A DNA stretch of 15,061 bases, from positions 1 to 15,061 of the forward strand of contig CAYOYJ010000051.1 of the NCBI GenBank assembly GCA_964408155.1, given 5' to 3'. Within the stretch, counting starts at the first letter, position 1, and each line of letters starts with the position of its first letter. Shown in pieces: positions 6,448 through 13,798 of the stretch. A model generated the notes under the pieces. The model was given only the letters and a program-made list of their open reading frames with translations. It did no database searches and had not been told where the DNA came from. The stretch is from JAAYKM01 sp964408155 (GTDB taxonomy: Bacteria; Desulfobacterota; Syntrophia; Syntrophales; JAAYKM01). A program made the translations under genes and the position numbers.

Positions 6448-7299
6448 TCAGAGAATCACCTCCCGATGCCTCGCCACATGACATTGAATATTCACCGATA
6501 CGGGAAGGCTGGCAATATGACAGGGCATCATTTCCACCTGAACGGCTAAGGCTGTCACAACGCCGCCGTAGCCTTGGGGTCCGATCCCCAGCTTATTGAT
6601 TTCTTGAAGAATGTCCTGTTCCAGCCGATGCAGTCTTTCGTCTTTGTCGTTGGGGTGGCCAACGGGACGAAGAAGGGCCTTCTTTGCCAGCAGAGCCGAC
6701 TGTTCGATGGTCCCACCGATACCCACTCCGACGATAATCGGAGGACAGGGGTTCGATCCGGCCGTCCGCACCTGCTGTACCACATAACGTTTGATGCCTT
6801 CGTAACCGGCAGCGGGTACCAGCATCGCAGCCCCGCTCATGTTTTCACTGCCCCCGCCTTTGGGCATGGCGACGATTTTTAGTCGATTTCCCGGAACGAT
6901 GTCCGTGTGAATCACCGCCGGAAGATTGTTCTGTGTGTTGTCACGGGACAGAGGATCACAGATTGATTTTCTCAGATAGCCGTCCGCATAAGCAAGGCGG
7001 ACACCTTCGTGAACGGCTTCATAGAGGTCGCCTCCGACCAGATGAACATCCTGGCCGATTTCCAAAAAGACCACCGCGAAACCCGTATCCTGACAGAGAG
7101 GCAGTGCGGATTCTTTCGCAATGGTTGTATTTTCGAGAATCTGATCCAGCACCTGCCGGCCCAGTTCCGATATCTCGGTTTTTCTCGCTTTTTCCAGGGC
7201 CGCCAGGACATCTTCTCCCAACGTGGTATTGGCTTCCAGAAAAAGCTGCTTTACCGCATCGGTCACAACCGGGCAGGAAATCTCCCTTACCGCCGTCAT
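6448..7299 (-). CDS. Fumarate hydratase class I (Fe-S), alpha subunit
   Basis: The alpha subunit carries the catalytic [4Fe-4S] cluster of oxygen-sensitive fumarases, which interconvert fumarate and L-malate. The 283 residues match stand-alone alpha subunits. Likely cluster ligands are C69 (LPLCQDTG), C185 (GSNPCPP) and C273 (NIQCHVARH). An additional cysteine at 260 is nearby. Other signatures are CDPLSRDNTQNNLPAVIH (114-131), MPKGGGSENMSG (145-156) and VGVGIGGT (190-197). The ATG lies only 2 bp behind the recR stop, without a strong Shine-Dalgarno site, suggesting translation by re-initiation in the dnaX-ybaB-recR transcript. In syntrophic or sulfate-reducing anaerobes this enzyme serves the methylmalonyl-CoA route or a TCA branch; which one applies here is not visible. 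Confidence 0.9.
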   Translation of the reverse strand: MTAVREISCPVVTDAVKQLFLEANTTLGEDVLAALEKARKTEISELGRQVLDQILENTTIAKESALPLCQDTGFAVVFLEIGQDVHLVGGDLYEAVHEGVRLAYADGYLRKSICDPLSRDNTQNNLPAVIHTDIVPGNRLKIVAMPKGGGSENMSGAAMLVPAAGYEGIKRYVVQQVRTAGSNPCPPIIVGVGIGGTIEQSALLAKKALLRPVGHPNDKDERLHRLEQDILQEINKLGIGPQGYGGVVTALAVQVEMMPCHIASLPVSVNIQCHVARHREVIL

Positions 7300-7301
7300 G
7301 T

Positions 7302-7907
7302 CTATTCCATACCCCGTCTGAATTCCATGGACTTGGAAAGGGTCATCCGGTCCGTGTACTTCAGGTCTCCCCCGACGGGAACCCCCATGGCAATGCGGGA
7401 AACCTTGACATCCCTCCCTTTCATCATTTTGGTGATCAACAGGGCCGTTGCTTCTCCCTGTACACTGGGATTGGTCGCGATGATGATTTCCGATATCTTG
7501 TTCTGATCGACACGGGCAGACAACTGCGGCAGGTGAAGCTGCTCCGGCCCGATCCCATCGAGAGGCGACAGGGTGCCGTGGAGAACATGGTACGTTCCCT
7601 GGAAAGAGCCGCTTTCTTCGATCGCAATCAGCACATCGGGCTCCTCGACCACGCAGATCTTATCCGTTTCCCGGCGCGCATCGCCGCAGATGGCGCACAA
7701 CTCACCCTCGGCCAGATGGTAACAGCGGGAACACAATTTGATTTTATCCTTGACTTCAAGAATGCTGTAAGCCAGCCGTCGGGCGTCTTCTTTGGTGTCC
7801 CGCAGCACGAACGTGGCAAGACGGGTGGCGGTTTTTTCCCCGATACCGGGCAGACGGCCGAATTCTTTGATCAGGCGCTGAATCGGAAGGGCGTATCCGG
7901 TCGACAT
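7302..7907 (-). CDS. recR: Recombination mediator protein RecR
   Basis: RecR acts with RecO (and RecF) to load RecA on single-stranded DNA during gap repair. The 201 residues are full length. Domains in order: helix-hairpin-helix with LPGIGEKTA (19-27), the zinc finger with C59, C62, C71 and C74, the Toprim domain beginning at VVEEPDVLIAIEESG (85-99) and continuing through HVLHGTLSPLDGIGP, and the C-terminal segment with ATNPSVQGEATA and RIAMGVPVGGDL. The ATG is preceded by AGGGAG and lies 10 bp after the ybaB stop. This is the usual dnaX-ybaB-recR order; here two fumarase genes follow within 2 bp. Confidence 0.97.
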   Translation of the reverse strand: MSTGYALPIQRLIKEFGRLPGIGEKTATRLATFVLRDTKEDARRLAYSILEVKDKIKLCSRCYHLAEGELCAICGDARRETDKICVVEEPDVLIAIEESGSFQGTYHVLHGTLSPLDGIGPEQLHLPQLSARVDQNKISEIIIATNPSVQGEATALLITKMMKGRDVKVSRIAMGVPVGGDLKYTDRMTLSKSMEFRRGME

Positions 7908-7917
7908 GGGTTACTCC

Positions 7918-8232
7918 CTAAAACATGCCGGGAATATTGAACCCTCCCGTAACTTTGGCCATTTCCGATGACACCATTTCCTGGGCTTTGCGCATACCTT
8001 CGTTTACCGCCGCCATAATCAAATCCTGTAGCATATCAATGTCCTCCGGATTCACAACTTCTTTTTCAATCTTCAAGGACAGCAGTTCATTCTTGCCGTT
8101 AATGACCACGGAGACCATCCCGCCCCCCGCCGTGGCTTCAACGGTTCTTTTTTCCATTTCCTCCTGAATTTTGGCAATCCTCTCCTGAATCTTTTTCGCC
8201 TGCTTCATAATATTGTTCATATTCTGCATCAT
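7918..8232 (-). CDS. ybaB: YbaB/EbfC family nucleoid-associated protein
   Basis: YbaB/EbfC proteins are small homodimeric DNA-binding proteins that sit between dnaX and recR in many bacteria. The 104 residues are typical. An N-terminal coiled-coil-like helix (about 1-30) is followed by the signature TVEATAGGGMVSVVINGKNE (30-49) and VNPEDIDMLQDLIMAAVNEG (60-79), then a methionine-rich tail (GGFNIPGMF). The ATG at 8232 lies 5 nt behind AGGAGG; a second ATG follows directly. A hairpin-forming segment in the 77-bp gap after dnaX could compete with the ribosome site (see the 8242-8280 entry). Confidence 0.95.
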   Translation of the reverse strand: MMQNMNNIMKQAKKIQERIAKIQEEMEKRTVEATAGGGMVSVVINGKNELLSLKIEKEVVNPEDIDMLQDLIMAAVNEGMRKAQEMVSSEMAKVTGGFNIPGMF

Positions 8233-8241
8233 GGTCGCCTC

Positions 8242-8280
8242 CTGCCGTATATTTCTGGTTTTCCGGCAGCATCCTGCCGG
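8242..8280 (-). promoter_or_regulatory. Alternative hairpins upstream of ybaB ribosome site
   Basis: In the minus-strand RNA, CCGGCAG (8274-8280) can pair with CUGCCGG (8263-8269) around a 4-nt loop. The second arm can instead pair with CGGCAG (8242-8247), which runs into the AGGAGG ribosome site (8238-8243). The first hairpin has no U-run, so it is not a classical terminator. The two pairings exclude each other, which would allow control of ybaB-recR-fum translation, but the repeats may be accidental. Confidence 0.35.
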
Positions 8281-8309
8281 GATATTCCGATAGTTGATGT
8301 ATCAATCGG

Positions 8310-10052
8310 TCACAAAATCACGTCCTTGGAATCTGAATGATCCTCCCGGGAAACGACTTCCTTGACTTCCGCCCCCTCAAAGACATTGAGGATCGTCTGC
8401 AGGAGCGGCTGATTCAAGGCCTCCCTGTACATTTCCCGGACCCGTCCGTTGCGGGTTTCCCGAGTTCCCTTCTTCTCCTCCTCATCGTCCAGAGCCTCGA
8501 TGCAAAGGTCTATTGTGCCGTCAAAGCATTCGGCGCACAGAGCGCTCAGTTTCTCCTGCTGTTGCTTTTTAATCTCGTCCAGGAATATATAATCCCGGCG
8601 GAATCCAATCCGGAGTATTCCCTTATCACATCCCAGCACTTTTCCCGAATCGATTTTCGACCAGAGAGGGTAGCTGGCCGTCTTCACAAAACTTCGGTAA
8701 AAATCCCACAGGCTTTCCGGATCTTCGTTCCCGGCAAGCTGACCAAAGGAGGAATCCGGCTCGGTTTTTTGTTGTACGTCACGCACGATCAAGTTGGCCG
8801 ATTGATCGGTTGTCTGTACGGAAGTCGATGGGGGCAAGACTTGTCTCGGAGCAAGCCCCACTTCATTTTTCCTCTCTACCCCGTTGATATCTCCCGACTG
8901 AGCCAGACTAATCTTCCGTCGGAGTTCTTCCATTTTTCCCAAGATATCTTCAAGGGGAATCAAGGGCGGCAGGTAAGTCATACGAACCACGGTTTGTTCA
9001 ACATTCAACCGAGGATTCTGGCTTCTCCGGACATTCTCCTCTTCCGCCATGAGGATATCGAGAAGACGCAGCAGGGTCTCACGCGACACGGCAGCGATCT
9101 GGTCACGCAAGCGCCGCACATCCTGTTCCGAAAGATCGGTTAACAACCGCTCCGTATCGGTGATCTTCACCAGAAGCAGGTTGCGAAACTGGCCCTGCAA
9201 CATTTGGTAAAAATAGGCCATGTCGATCCCGGCATAGTAGGCCTCTTCGACCGCGGTCAGGGCGGCCGAGGCATCCCTGGTCAGAACGGCCTGGGAAAGT
9301 TTGAACAGGAACTGCCGATCCGAAAGCCCCAGCAACTCTTCAATCGCGTCATCAGCAATCGTCTTTCCCGCATAGGAAATGACCTGATCGAAAATGCTCT
9401 GGGCGTCACGCATCCCCCCGTCGGCAGCTTCGGCAATCCAGATCAGACCGTTTTCGCTGATGTCAAGGGCCTCCGCCCGGGCGATTTTCTTGAGCTGGTC
9501 CGCAATCTGGCGGACCGAAAGGCGACGAAAATCATAACACTGACAGCGCGAAAGAATGGTCGGCGGTATTTTCTGAGTTTCCGTGGTGGCGAAAATGAAA
9601 ATCACATGCGGCGGGGGCTCTTCCAAGGTCTTGAGCAGGGCGTTAAAGGCCTCCCGGGTCAGCATGTGCACTTCATCGATAATGTAGATTTTATAACGGG
9701 TGGAAACGGGAGAAAAGCGCACGTTTTCTCTCAGCTCCCTGATTTCATCAATCCCGCGGTTTGACGCGCCGTCAATCTCCCGAACATCCATGGCCACGCC
9801 CTCTGTGATTTCACGGCAGGCGGTGCAAACCTGGCAAGGCGTCGTCGTCATCCCTGTTTCACAATTAAGAGATTTGGCGAGAATCCGGGCGATCGAGGTT
9901 TTGCCCACTCCCCGGGGACCACTGAAGATAAAGGCATGGGCGATGCGATCCTGAAGAATTGCATTTTGGAGGGTCGTGACAACATGACTCTGTCCGACCA
10001 CATCTTCAAAACTCTGGGGTCTCCATTTCCGGGCCAGAACCAGATATTCCAT
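8310..10052 (-). CDS. dnaX: DNA polymerase III subunits gamma/tau (clamp loader ATPase)
   Basis: DnaX is the ATPase of the clamp loader that places the beta sliding clamp on DNA. In the tau form it also ties the clamp loader to the polymerase and helicase. The 580 residues cover a tau-length protein. Visible features: LARKWRPQSFEDVVGQ (6-21), Walker A GPRGVGKT (45-52), zinc-binding cysteines C64, C73, C76 and C79, Walker B with IIDEVHMLT (124-132), sensor 1 FATTE (154-158) and the SRC arginine finger (168-170). Domain III follows, then a low-similarity linker (about 385-440) and a C-terminal tau-like domain ending with basic and acidic stretches. GAGG lies before the ATG. The SRP RNA gene lies 167 bp upstream; ybaB and recR follow. 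Confidence 0.97.
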   Translation of the reverse strand: MEYLVLARKWRPQSFEDVVGQSHVVTTLQNAILQDRIAHAFIFSGPRGVGKTSIARILAKSLNCETGMTTTPCQVCTACREITEGVAMDVREIDGASNRGIDEIRELRENVRFSPVSTRYKIYIIDEVHMLTREAFNALLKTLEEPPPHVIFIFATTETQKIPPTILSRCQCYDFRRLSVRQIADQLKKIARAEALDISENGLIWIAEAADGGMRDAQSIFDQVISYAGKTIADDAIEELLGLSDRQFLFKLSQAVLTRDASAALTAVEEAYYAGIDMAYFYQMLQGQFRNLLLVKITDTERLLTDLSEQDVRRLRDQIAAVSRETLLRLLDILMAEEENVRRSQNPRLNVEQTVVRMTYLPPLIPLEDILGKMEELRRKISLAQSGDINGVERKNEVGLAPRQVLPPSTSVQTTDQSANLIVRDVQQKTEPDSSFGQLAGNEDPESLWDFYRSFVKTASYPLWSKIDSGKVLGCDKGILRIGFRRDYIFLDEIKKQQQEKLSALCAECFDGTIDLCIEALDDEEEKKGTRETRNGRVREMYREALNQPLLQTILNVFEGAEVKEVVSREDHSDSKDVIL

Positions 10053-10170
10053 TTACGGACCTCAATATGGGGTTACGCCCAAACGAAAAGATATCGGAGG
10101 CGGGCGGAGACACAGGGGATTACCCCGTGGTATTGCTGTTATACGTTTCCGGTTTGCGGGTCTATGACTG

Positions 10171-10188
10171 CAGACATGGCATCTGCAC
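10171..10188 (-). repeat. Short hairpin between SRP RNA and dnaX
   Basis: TGCAGA and TCTGCA arms of 6 bp enclose a 7-nt loop. No T-run follows, so it is not a clear terminator. Nearby at about 10110-10130 a second hairpin joins GGGG/CCCC with an ATTA loop and CAC/GTG beyond a bulge. They may slow or process the transcript leading into dnaX. Confidence 0.3.
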
Positions 10189-10219
10189 GGCCAGGTTGAC
10201 GCTCCTTATCCCTCCGGAA

Positions 10220-10321
10220 GATAGCCAGGTTGACCCGCAGCACACGCCGGTAATTGCTGCCGCTGCTTCCTTCCGGACCTGACGGGGTTCACAATCCTTC
10301 GTTGCACGGGGCCCGGCTATC
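10220..10321 (-). ncRNA. ffs: Signal recognition particle RNA, small bacterial (4.5S) type
   Basis: This is the RNA of the signal recognition particle, which with Ffh targets membrane and secreted proteins co-translationally. On the minus strand the conserved apical part reads GUCAGGUCCGGAAGGAAGCA, followed by the matching 3' strand. The ends GAUAGCC (from 10321) and GGCUAUC (to 10220) pair and close a hairpin of about 102 nt, so there is no Alu domain as in the long Bacillus RNA. The position upstream of dnaX matches the scr-dnaX or ffs-dnaX arrangement of other bacteria. The exact ends are estimated from the closing stem. The segment GUCAACCUGGC of the 3' arm is repeated 34 bp downstream (10190-10200). 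Confidence 0.93.
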
Positions 10322-10329
10322 TAGACGGA

Positions 10330-10384
10330 ACCCTTTGCTTTTTCACATTTACTAAAAAACAAAGGGTCATGTTCACAAGACCCT
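10330..10384 (-). terminator. Terminator behind tRNA-Ser(GGA), overlapping a second competing hairpin
   Basis: On the minus strand AGGGTC (10379-10384) pairs with GACCCT (10363-10368) around a 10-nt loop and is followed by TTGTTTTTT. That is a plausible rho-independent terminator for the upstream tRNA. The same CAAAGGGT segment (10360-10367) is also an exact complement of ACCCTTTG (10330-10337), with an inner A/T run that extends the pairing. This second hairpin ends only 9 bp from the SRP RNA 5' end. Confidence 0.55.
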
Positions 10385-10405
10385 CATCATCTCCTTACAT
10401 GCAAA

Positions 10406-10499
<94 letters not shown>

Positions 10500-10521
10500 T
10501 GCATCAAGAAGCTTTAATAAA

Positions 10522-10555
10522 AAAGTCAAATATCCGTCATGCTGCCCGGGACTTT
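10522..10555 (-). terminator. Possible weak terminator between the two tRNA-Ser genes
   Basis: On the minus strand AAAGTC (10550-10555) pairs with GACTTT (10522-10527) over a 22-nt loop and runs into a T-stretch. The loop is long and the stem short, so termination would be weak. The same TTGACT could be a -35 box for the following tRNA. Confidence 0.25.
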
Positions 10556-10599
10556 GAAAATTGACCGCCGGTTTGCATCATGTTGTTAATCATAAATAA

Positions 10600-10693
10600 T
10601 GGCGGAGAGAGGGGGATTCGAACCCCCGTGGGAGCTTTTGGCCCCCAAATCGATTTCGAGTCGATCCCGTTACGACCACTTCGGTACCTCTCC
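10600..10693 (-). tRNA. tRNA-Ser (anticodon CGA)
   Basis: On the minus strand, the acceptor GGAGAGG (10687-10693) pairs with UCUCUCC (10604-10610; one G-U pair), followed by the discriminator G and an encoded CCA (10600-10602). The anticodon stem-loop AUCGA-CUCGAAA-UCGAU gives CGA, which reads UCG. The class II long variable arm (UGGGGGCCAAAAGCUCCCA) is present. The 3' part, including T-arm and acceptor, is identical to tRNA-Ser(GGA), a 30-bp direct repeat. Its 5' end lies 3 bp from the tadA stop codon, so it is probably cut out of the tadA transcript. Confidence 0.97.
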
Positions 10694-10696
10694 GCA

Positions 10697-11194
10697 TTAA
10701 ACGCCACCCCCCGGACCAATAGGTGCTATTACTCTTTTCTCCTGAAAAAATCTACTCAAAATTTCTCCGCATGCCTCTTTCAGAATGCCGCCGGTTATTT
10801 CCACAGAATGATTGAGTCTTTCATCCTGTAAGACTTGATAAAGCGTAACAACAGCTCCCGCCTTCGGATCGAGGGCGCCAAAGACAATCCGAGCAAGCCT
10901 GGACTGTAGAATAGCTCCGGCGCACATCAGACAGGGCTCCAGCGTCACATAGAGGGTCGCTCCCGGCAGCCGGTAGTTCCCCATTTTCTCACCTGCCCTG
11001 CGCAGGGTGAGAATTTCCGCGTGAGCGGTCGGATCGGAAAGCGCAATGGAACGATTGTGCCCCCGGGCAATAATATCGTTGCCCATGGATAAAACTGCGC
11101 CAATCGGTACTTCCCCTTCATCGTATGCCCGGCGAGCTTCTTCCAGGGCCAGGGTCATCATCCCGCGATCCTGCTCCAACGTTTGCATAACCAT
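10697..11194 (-). CDS. tadA: tRNA-specific adenosine deaminase TadA
   Basis: TadA converts adenosine 34 to inosine in tRNA-Arg(ACG). With the ATG at 11194 the protein has 165 residues. Zinc-site signatures are TAHAEI (H58 and catalytic E60) and LEPCLMCAGAI (C88 and C91). The deaminase N-terminus LALEEARRAYDEGEVPIGAV and the variant ILQSRLARIVFGALDPKAGA are typical. The start is uncertain. TTG at 11212, ATG at 11194 and ATG at 11188 lack a good ribosome site. ATG at 11161 has AGGA 7 nt upstream but would cut the helix that normally precedes LALEEA. The stop lies 3 bp from tRNA-Ser(CGA). A possible -35 TTGACA (11258-11263) lies upstream without a good -10. Confidence 0.95.
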   Translation of the reverse strand: MVMQTLEQDRGMMTLALEEARRAYDEGEVPIGAVLSMGNDIIARGHNRSIALSDPTAHAEILTLRRAGEKMGNYRLPGATLYVTLEPCLMCAGAILQSRLARIVFGALDPKAGAVVTLYQVLQDERLNHSVEITGGILKEACGEILSRFFQEKRVIAPIGPGGGV

Positions 11195-11212
11195 TGATCT
11201 GTAAACCGTCAA

Positions 11213-11436
11213 TTTGCCGTTTTCGTTGATGAACCCGCTACATAAGTCTGCTTATTTTGTCAAGAATAATTCCCACGGAACAACCATCGAGGCATAAAAC
11301 ATGCATTAAACAACCGGCGGGGCAAATGTGAAACCCATCACTCAAACGCCCTTAGTAACAAGCGAGTAGAAATGAACGGGTTGATTTTGCCGATTTTTTT
11401 ATTCTATACTGCATCCCGCGAAAGGAACGCTTCGTT
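11213..11436. other. Divergent intergenic region between tadA and tonB
   Basis: This 224-bp stretch has no coding frame that I can support. It contains the plus-strand promoter of the tonB-like gene near its right end and a possible minus-strand -35 (TTGACA, 11258-11263) for tadA, whose -10 (TAGCGG at 17 bp) is poor. No operator repeat or Fur-like box was recognised. Confidence 0.5.
11381..11410 (+). promoter_or_regulatory. Sigma70-type promoter of the tonB-like gene
   Basis: TTGATT (11381-11386) and TATACT (11405-11410) are separated by 18 bp. The predicted start is about 11417, and AAAGGA (11421-11426) lies 10 nt before the ATG at 11437, giving a leader of about 20 nt. Confidence 0.6.
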
Positions 11437-12018
11437 ATGATCACAAACAAGGTCCTCCTGCTTTCCATTGTCGGGTCGCTTTTTATCCACGGGGTGGGAC
11501 TCTACATGACCGGGATGGTTCAAATGAGGCAGATCATCCCGGAGGCAAAGATTCTGACGGTCGACCTGAAAAGGGAATTCATTCAGGCAGAAACAAAACC
11601 ACTGCCCGAAATTAAGGAACCGGCGAAAACGAAAGCCCACCCCCCGATTCTAAAGCAACAAAAGCCTGAACCGGTCCTGGAAGGAAAGAAAGAAGACACG
11701 GTCGATCTGGGCGACCTTACGGACACCCGCTACAAACCTTACCTCGTCAAACTCAAGAAAAAAATCGAACGGTACTGGGGCTATCCTTCAGCAGCAGCGG
11801 CCAGACGCATCGAGGGAACAGCCATGATCAAATTTTCCGTTACCTCTAACGGTATATTGGACGATATCAGCGTCACCACCTCGTCGGGATCGGCCCTGCT
11901 GGATCAGGGAACGGTCTCCGCCATCCAGTCCGCCGCACCCTTTGAACCCTTGCCACCGGCCTATGGCCTGTCGAAGCTGAATATCCAGGCTTCTTTCGCT
12001 TATAAAATGTCCAATTGA
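11437..12018 (+). CDS. TonB family energy-transducing protein
   Basis: TonB-type proteins span the inner membrane and couple the proton-motive force (via ExbB/ExbD) to outer-membrane transporters. The 193 residues show the usual layout. An N-terminal membrane helix (about 6-27) contains S14-x3-H18, matching the SxxxH signature of the TonB helix. A Pro/Lys/Glu-rich periplasmic linker follows (about 50-90). The C-terminal domain (about 100-193) has YWGYPSAA, then EGTAMIKFSV, SNGILDDISV, TSSGSALLDQGTVSAIQSA and APFEPLPPAY. No exbB, exbD or receptor gene is adjacent. The gene has its own promoter and is convergent with the next gene across 22 bp, without an evident terminator. TolA-like roles are an alternative. 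Confidence 0.85.
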   Translation: MITNKVLLLSIVGSLFIHGVGLYMTGMVQMRQIIPEAKILTVDLKREFIQAETKPLPEIKEPAKTKAHPPILKQQKPEPVLEGKKEDTVDLGDLTDTRYKPYLVKLKKKIERYWGYPSAAAARRIEGTAMIKFSVTSNGILDDISVTTSSGSALLDQGTVSAIQSAAPFEPLPPAYGLSKLNIQASFAYKMSN

Positions 12019-12040
12019 AACAACCGACTGCCTGTGCAAA

Positions 12041-13648
12041 CTATGTCTGCGAAATCAGTTCAAGCAGATGGCGATGGACCTCGATCAACCGGTCCCGCAG
12101 ATCAGTCTGCTCAATCCAGGGCTTGGACTCGATCTGTTTTATTCTCTCACGGAGCTGCGACACTTTTAACTCCACATCGGATACGAGGTAATTCCAGTCG
12201 ATCCTCGGTGCCGCCTTCTCCGAAAATTCTACAAGCCTGGTCGCTTCTCCCGGAATCAGCACAGATTCTTCAAGATAATCCGGAATATACACATTGAAAT
12301 CGAAACGCGCCTCGATAATCTTGGCCAAAACTTGCTGGGCTTCATATTCTCCATGGATCAGAAACACCTGCATCGCCTGATTCTTGAAATGACCGATCCA
12401 TTCCAAAAGCTGACTTTGACCGGCATGGGCGGAAAAACCGTTGATGGTGAAGATTTTTGCCTTAACGGCAATATCCTCGTTTAAGATCCGAACCTTCTGT
12501 GCACCGTCGATAATCTTTCTGCCCGTCGTCCCCTGGGCCTGAAACCCGACAAATACGATGCTTGCGCCTTCGCGCCACAAGTTGTGACGGAGGTGATGCT
12601 TAATCCGCCCGGCATTGGCCATGCCGCTCGCCGAGATTACCACCGCCGACCCCGCTGTCTGATTGATCGCCATGGATTCCTGGGTGGAAAGGGTAAATCG
12701 CATCTGAGGAAGCTTCAGCGGATCATCTCCATTTTTTATACGAACCAAGGTTTCATCATCGAGATATGCATGGCTTTTCCGGAAAATTTCGGTTGCACGA
12801 ATGGCGAGCGGACTGTCAATAATCACCGGCACGTCGGCTGGAAGGCGGCCTTCCTGGGCCAGAAGGTGAAGCGAATATATGATCTCTTGGGTTCTTCCTA
12901 CAGCAAAGGCCGGGATAATGATTTTTTCTCCCCGGCCATAGCTGTAAGCAATGGCTTCGGCCAATTCATCCAGGCTTGTCTTGTCGTCCTTGTGATCTCG
13001 GTCCGCATAGGTCGATTCCACAAATAGGAAATCCGCTTCCTCAATAACCGAGGGATTGTTCATCAGAAGCTGGTCCGACCGACCCACGTCACCGGAAAAA
13101 ACCAGTTTGGACGTTCGGCCTTGGTCTTCTACCCATAATTCAACATGGGACGCGCCTAAAATGTGTCCGGCGTCCAAAAAATTAACTTTAAGACCGGGAA
13201 ATGGTTCGAAAATTTTGTTGTATGTAGCGGTTTTAAATAGCGGAAAAGTCTTTTCCGCATCGGCTTGTGTATAAAGAGGCTCCGTCTTCTCATCGCCACG
13301 ACGGAGTCGCTTTTTTGAGTTCCACAACGCTTCCGTTTCTTGGATATGAGCACTGTCCAAAAGCATGATCTTAAGCAGTTCCTTTGTCGGCGGCGTGGTA
13401 TAAATAGGTCCGCGGAACCCTTTCTGCACCACCCGGGGTAACAGTCCCGAATGGTCAATATGGGCATGGGTGACGATGATGAACTCAATACGCGTGGGGT
13501 CGTAGATATCCATATCCCAGTTCCGCTTTTCGATCTCCTCATTGCCTTGATGCATCCCACAGTCAATAGCAAAGCGGTGTCCTTCCATTTCCAGAAGATA
13601 ACAGGATCCCGTCACCGTTCTTGCGGCGCCTGCGAATTTTATCTTCAT
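12041..13648 (-). CDS. MBL-fold / beta-CASP ribonuclease-like exonuclease (RNA-processing type)
   Basis: This belongs to the metallo-beta-lactamase fold proteins with a beta-CASP insert, related to CPSF73 and archaeal or bacterial RNA exonucleases, and usually acting on RNA. The 535 residues start at ATG 13648, which has AGGAG 7 nt upstream and is preferred over the adjacent TTG. Metal-site residues are visible: H61, H63, D65 and H66 (HAHIDHSG), H162 (AGHILGASH) and D187 (SGDVGR). Beta-CASP motifs: A at E211 (VESTYADRDH), B near H351/H352 (SGMANAGRIKHHLRHN) and C at H408 (GFSAHAGQ), then LIHGE (430-434). The last 60 residues are an extra helical, charged tail that may be a coiled coil. Its substrate cannot be read from sequence. 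Confidence 0.9.
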   Translation of the reverse strand: MKIKFAGAARTVTGSCYLLEMEGHRFAIDCGMHQGNEEIEKRNWDMDIYDPTRIEFIIVTHAHIDHSGLLPRVVQKGFRGPIYTTPPTKELLKIMLLDSAHIQETEALWNSKKRLRRGDEKTEPLYTQADAEKTFPLFKTATYNKIFEPFPGLKVNFLDAGHILGASHVELWVEDQGRTSKLVFSGDVGRSDQLLMNNPSVIEEADFLFVESTYADRDHKDDKTSLDELAEAIAYSYGRGEKIIIPAFAVGRTQEIIYSLHLLAQEGRLPADVPVIIDSPLAIRATEIFRKSHAYLDDETLVRIKNGDDPLKLPQMRFTLSTQESMAINQTAGSAVVISASGMANAGRIKHHLRHNLWREGASIVFVGFQAQGTTGRKIIDGAQKVRILNEDIAVKAKIFTINGFSAHAGQSQLLEWIGHFKNQAMQVFLIHGEYEAQQVLAKIIEARFDFNVYIPDYLEESVLIPGEATRLVEFSEKAAPRIDWNYLVSDVELKVSQLRERIKQIESKPWIEQTDLRDRLIEVHRHLLELISQT

Positions 13649-13674
13649 CAATATTTCTCCTGGTTGAATAAAGA

Positions 13675-13680
13675 ATTATA
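13675..13680 (-). promoter_or_regulatory. Possible -10 element for the MBL/beta-CASP gene
   Basis: A perfect TATAAT lies on the minus strand, about 27 bp before the ATG at 13648. No good -35 was found at 16-18 bp. The predicted leader is about 20 nt and carries AGGAG. Confidence 0.4.
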
Positions 13681-13798
13681 AAACTTTCAGGACAGTGCTT
13701 ACTGTATTTAAGAAGAAATTGCAACGCATACCAACTTTTCACCGCATTCGGCAACAGGCCACAGTCCGATTTCCTTCCTTATAAAGGATAAAAACGTT

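Noticed and set aside
6933..7940. 335-codon plus-strand frame across recR and fumarase alpha
   Set aside because: It lies opposite two well-supported genes with clear family motifs and reads as low-complexity Arg/Pro/Gly-rich sequence; it is an antisense shadow.
8764..8775. A6 run in dnaX at codons 428-430, near the place of the E. coli gamma/tau frameshift
   Set aside because: The heptamer is not A AAA AAG, and the -1 frame has no stop for about 30 codons as far as I traced it, so a gamma form by this route is not supported.
8337..9764. Two long plus-strand frames opposite dnaX
   Set aside because: They are antisense to conserved DnaX motifs, have no ribosome sites and look like frame shadows.
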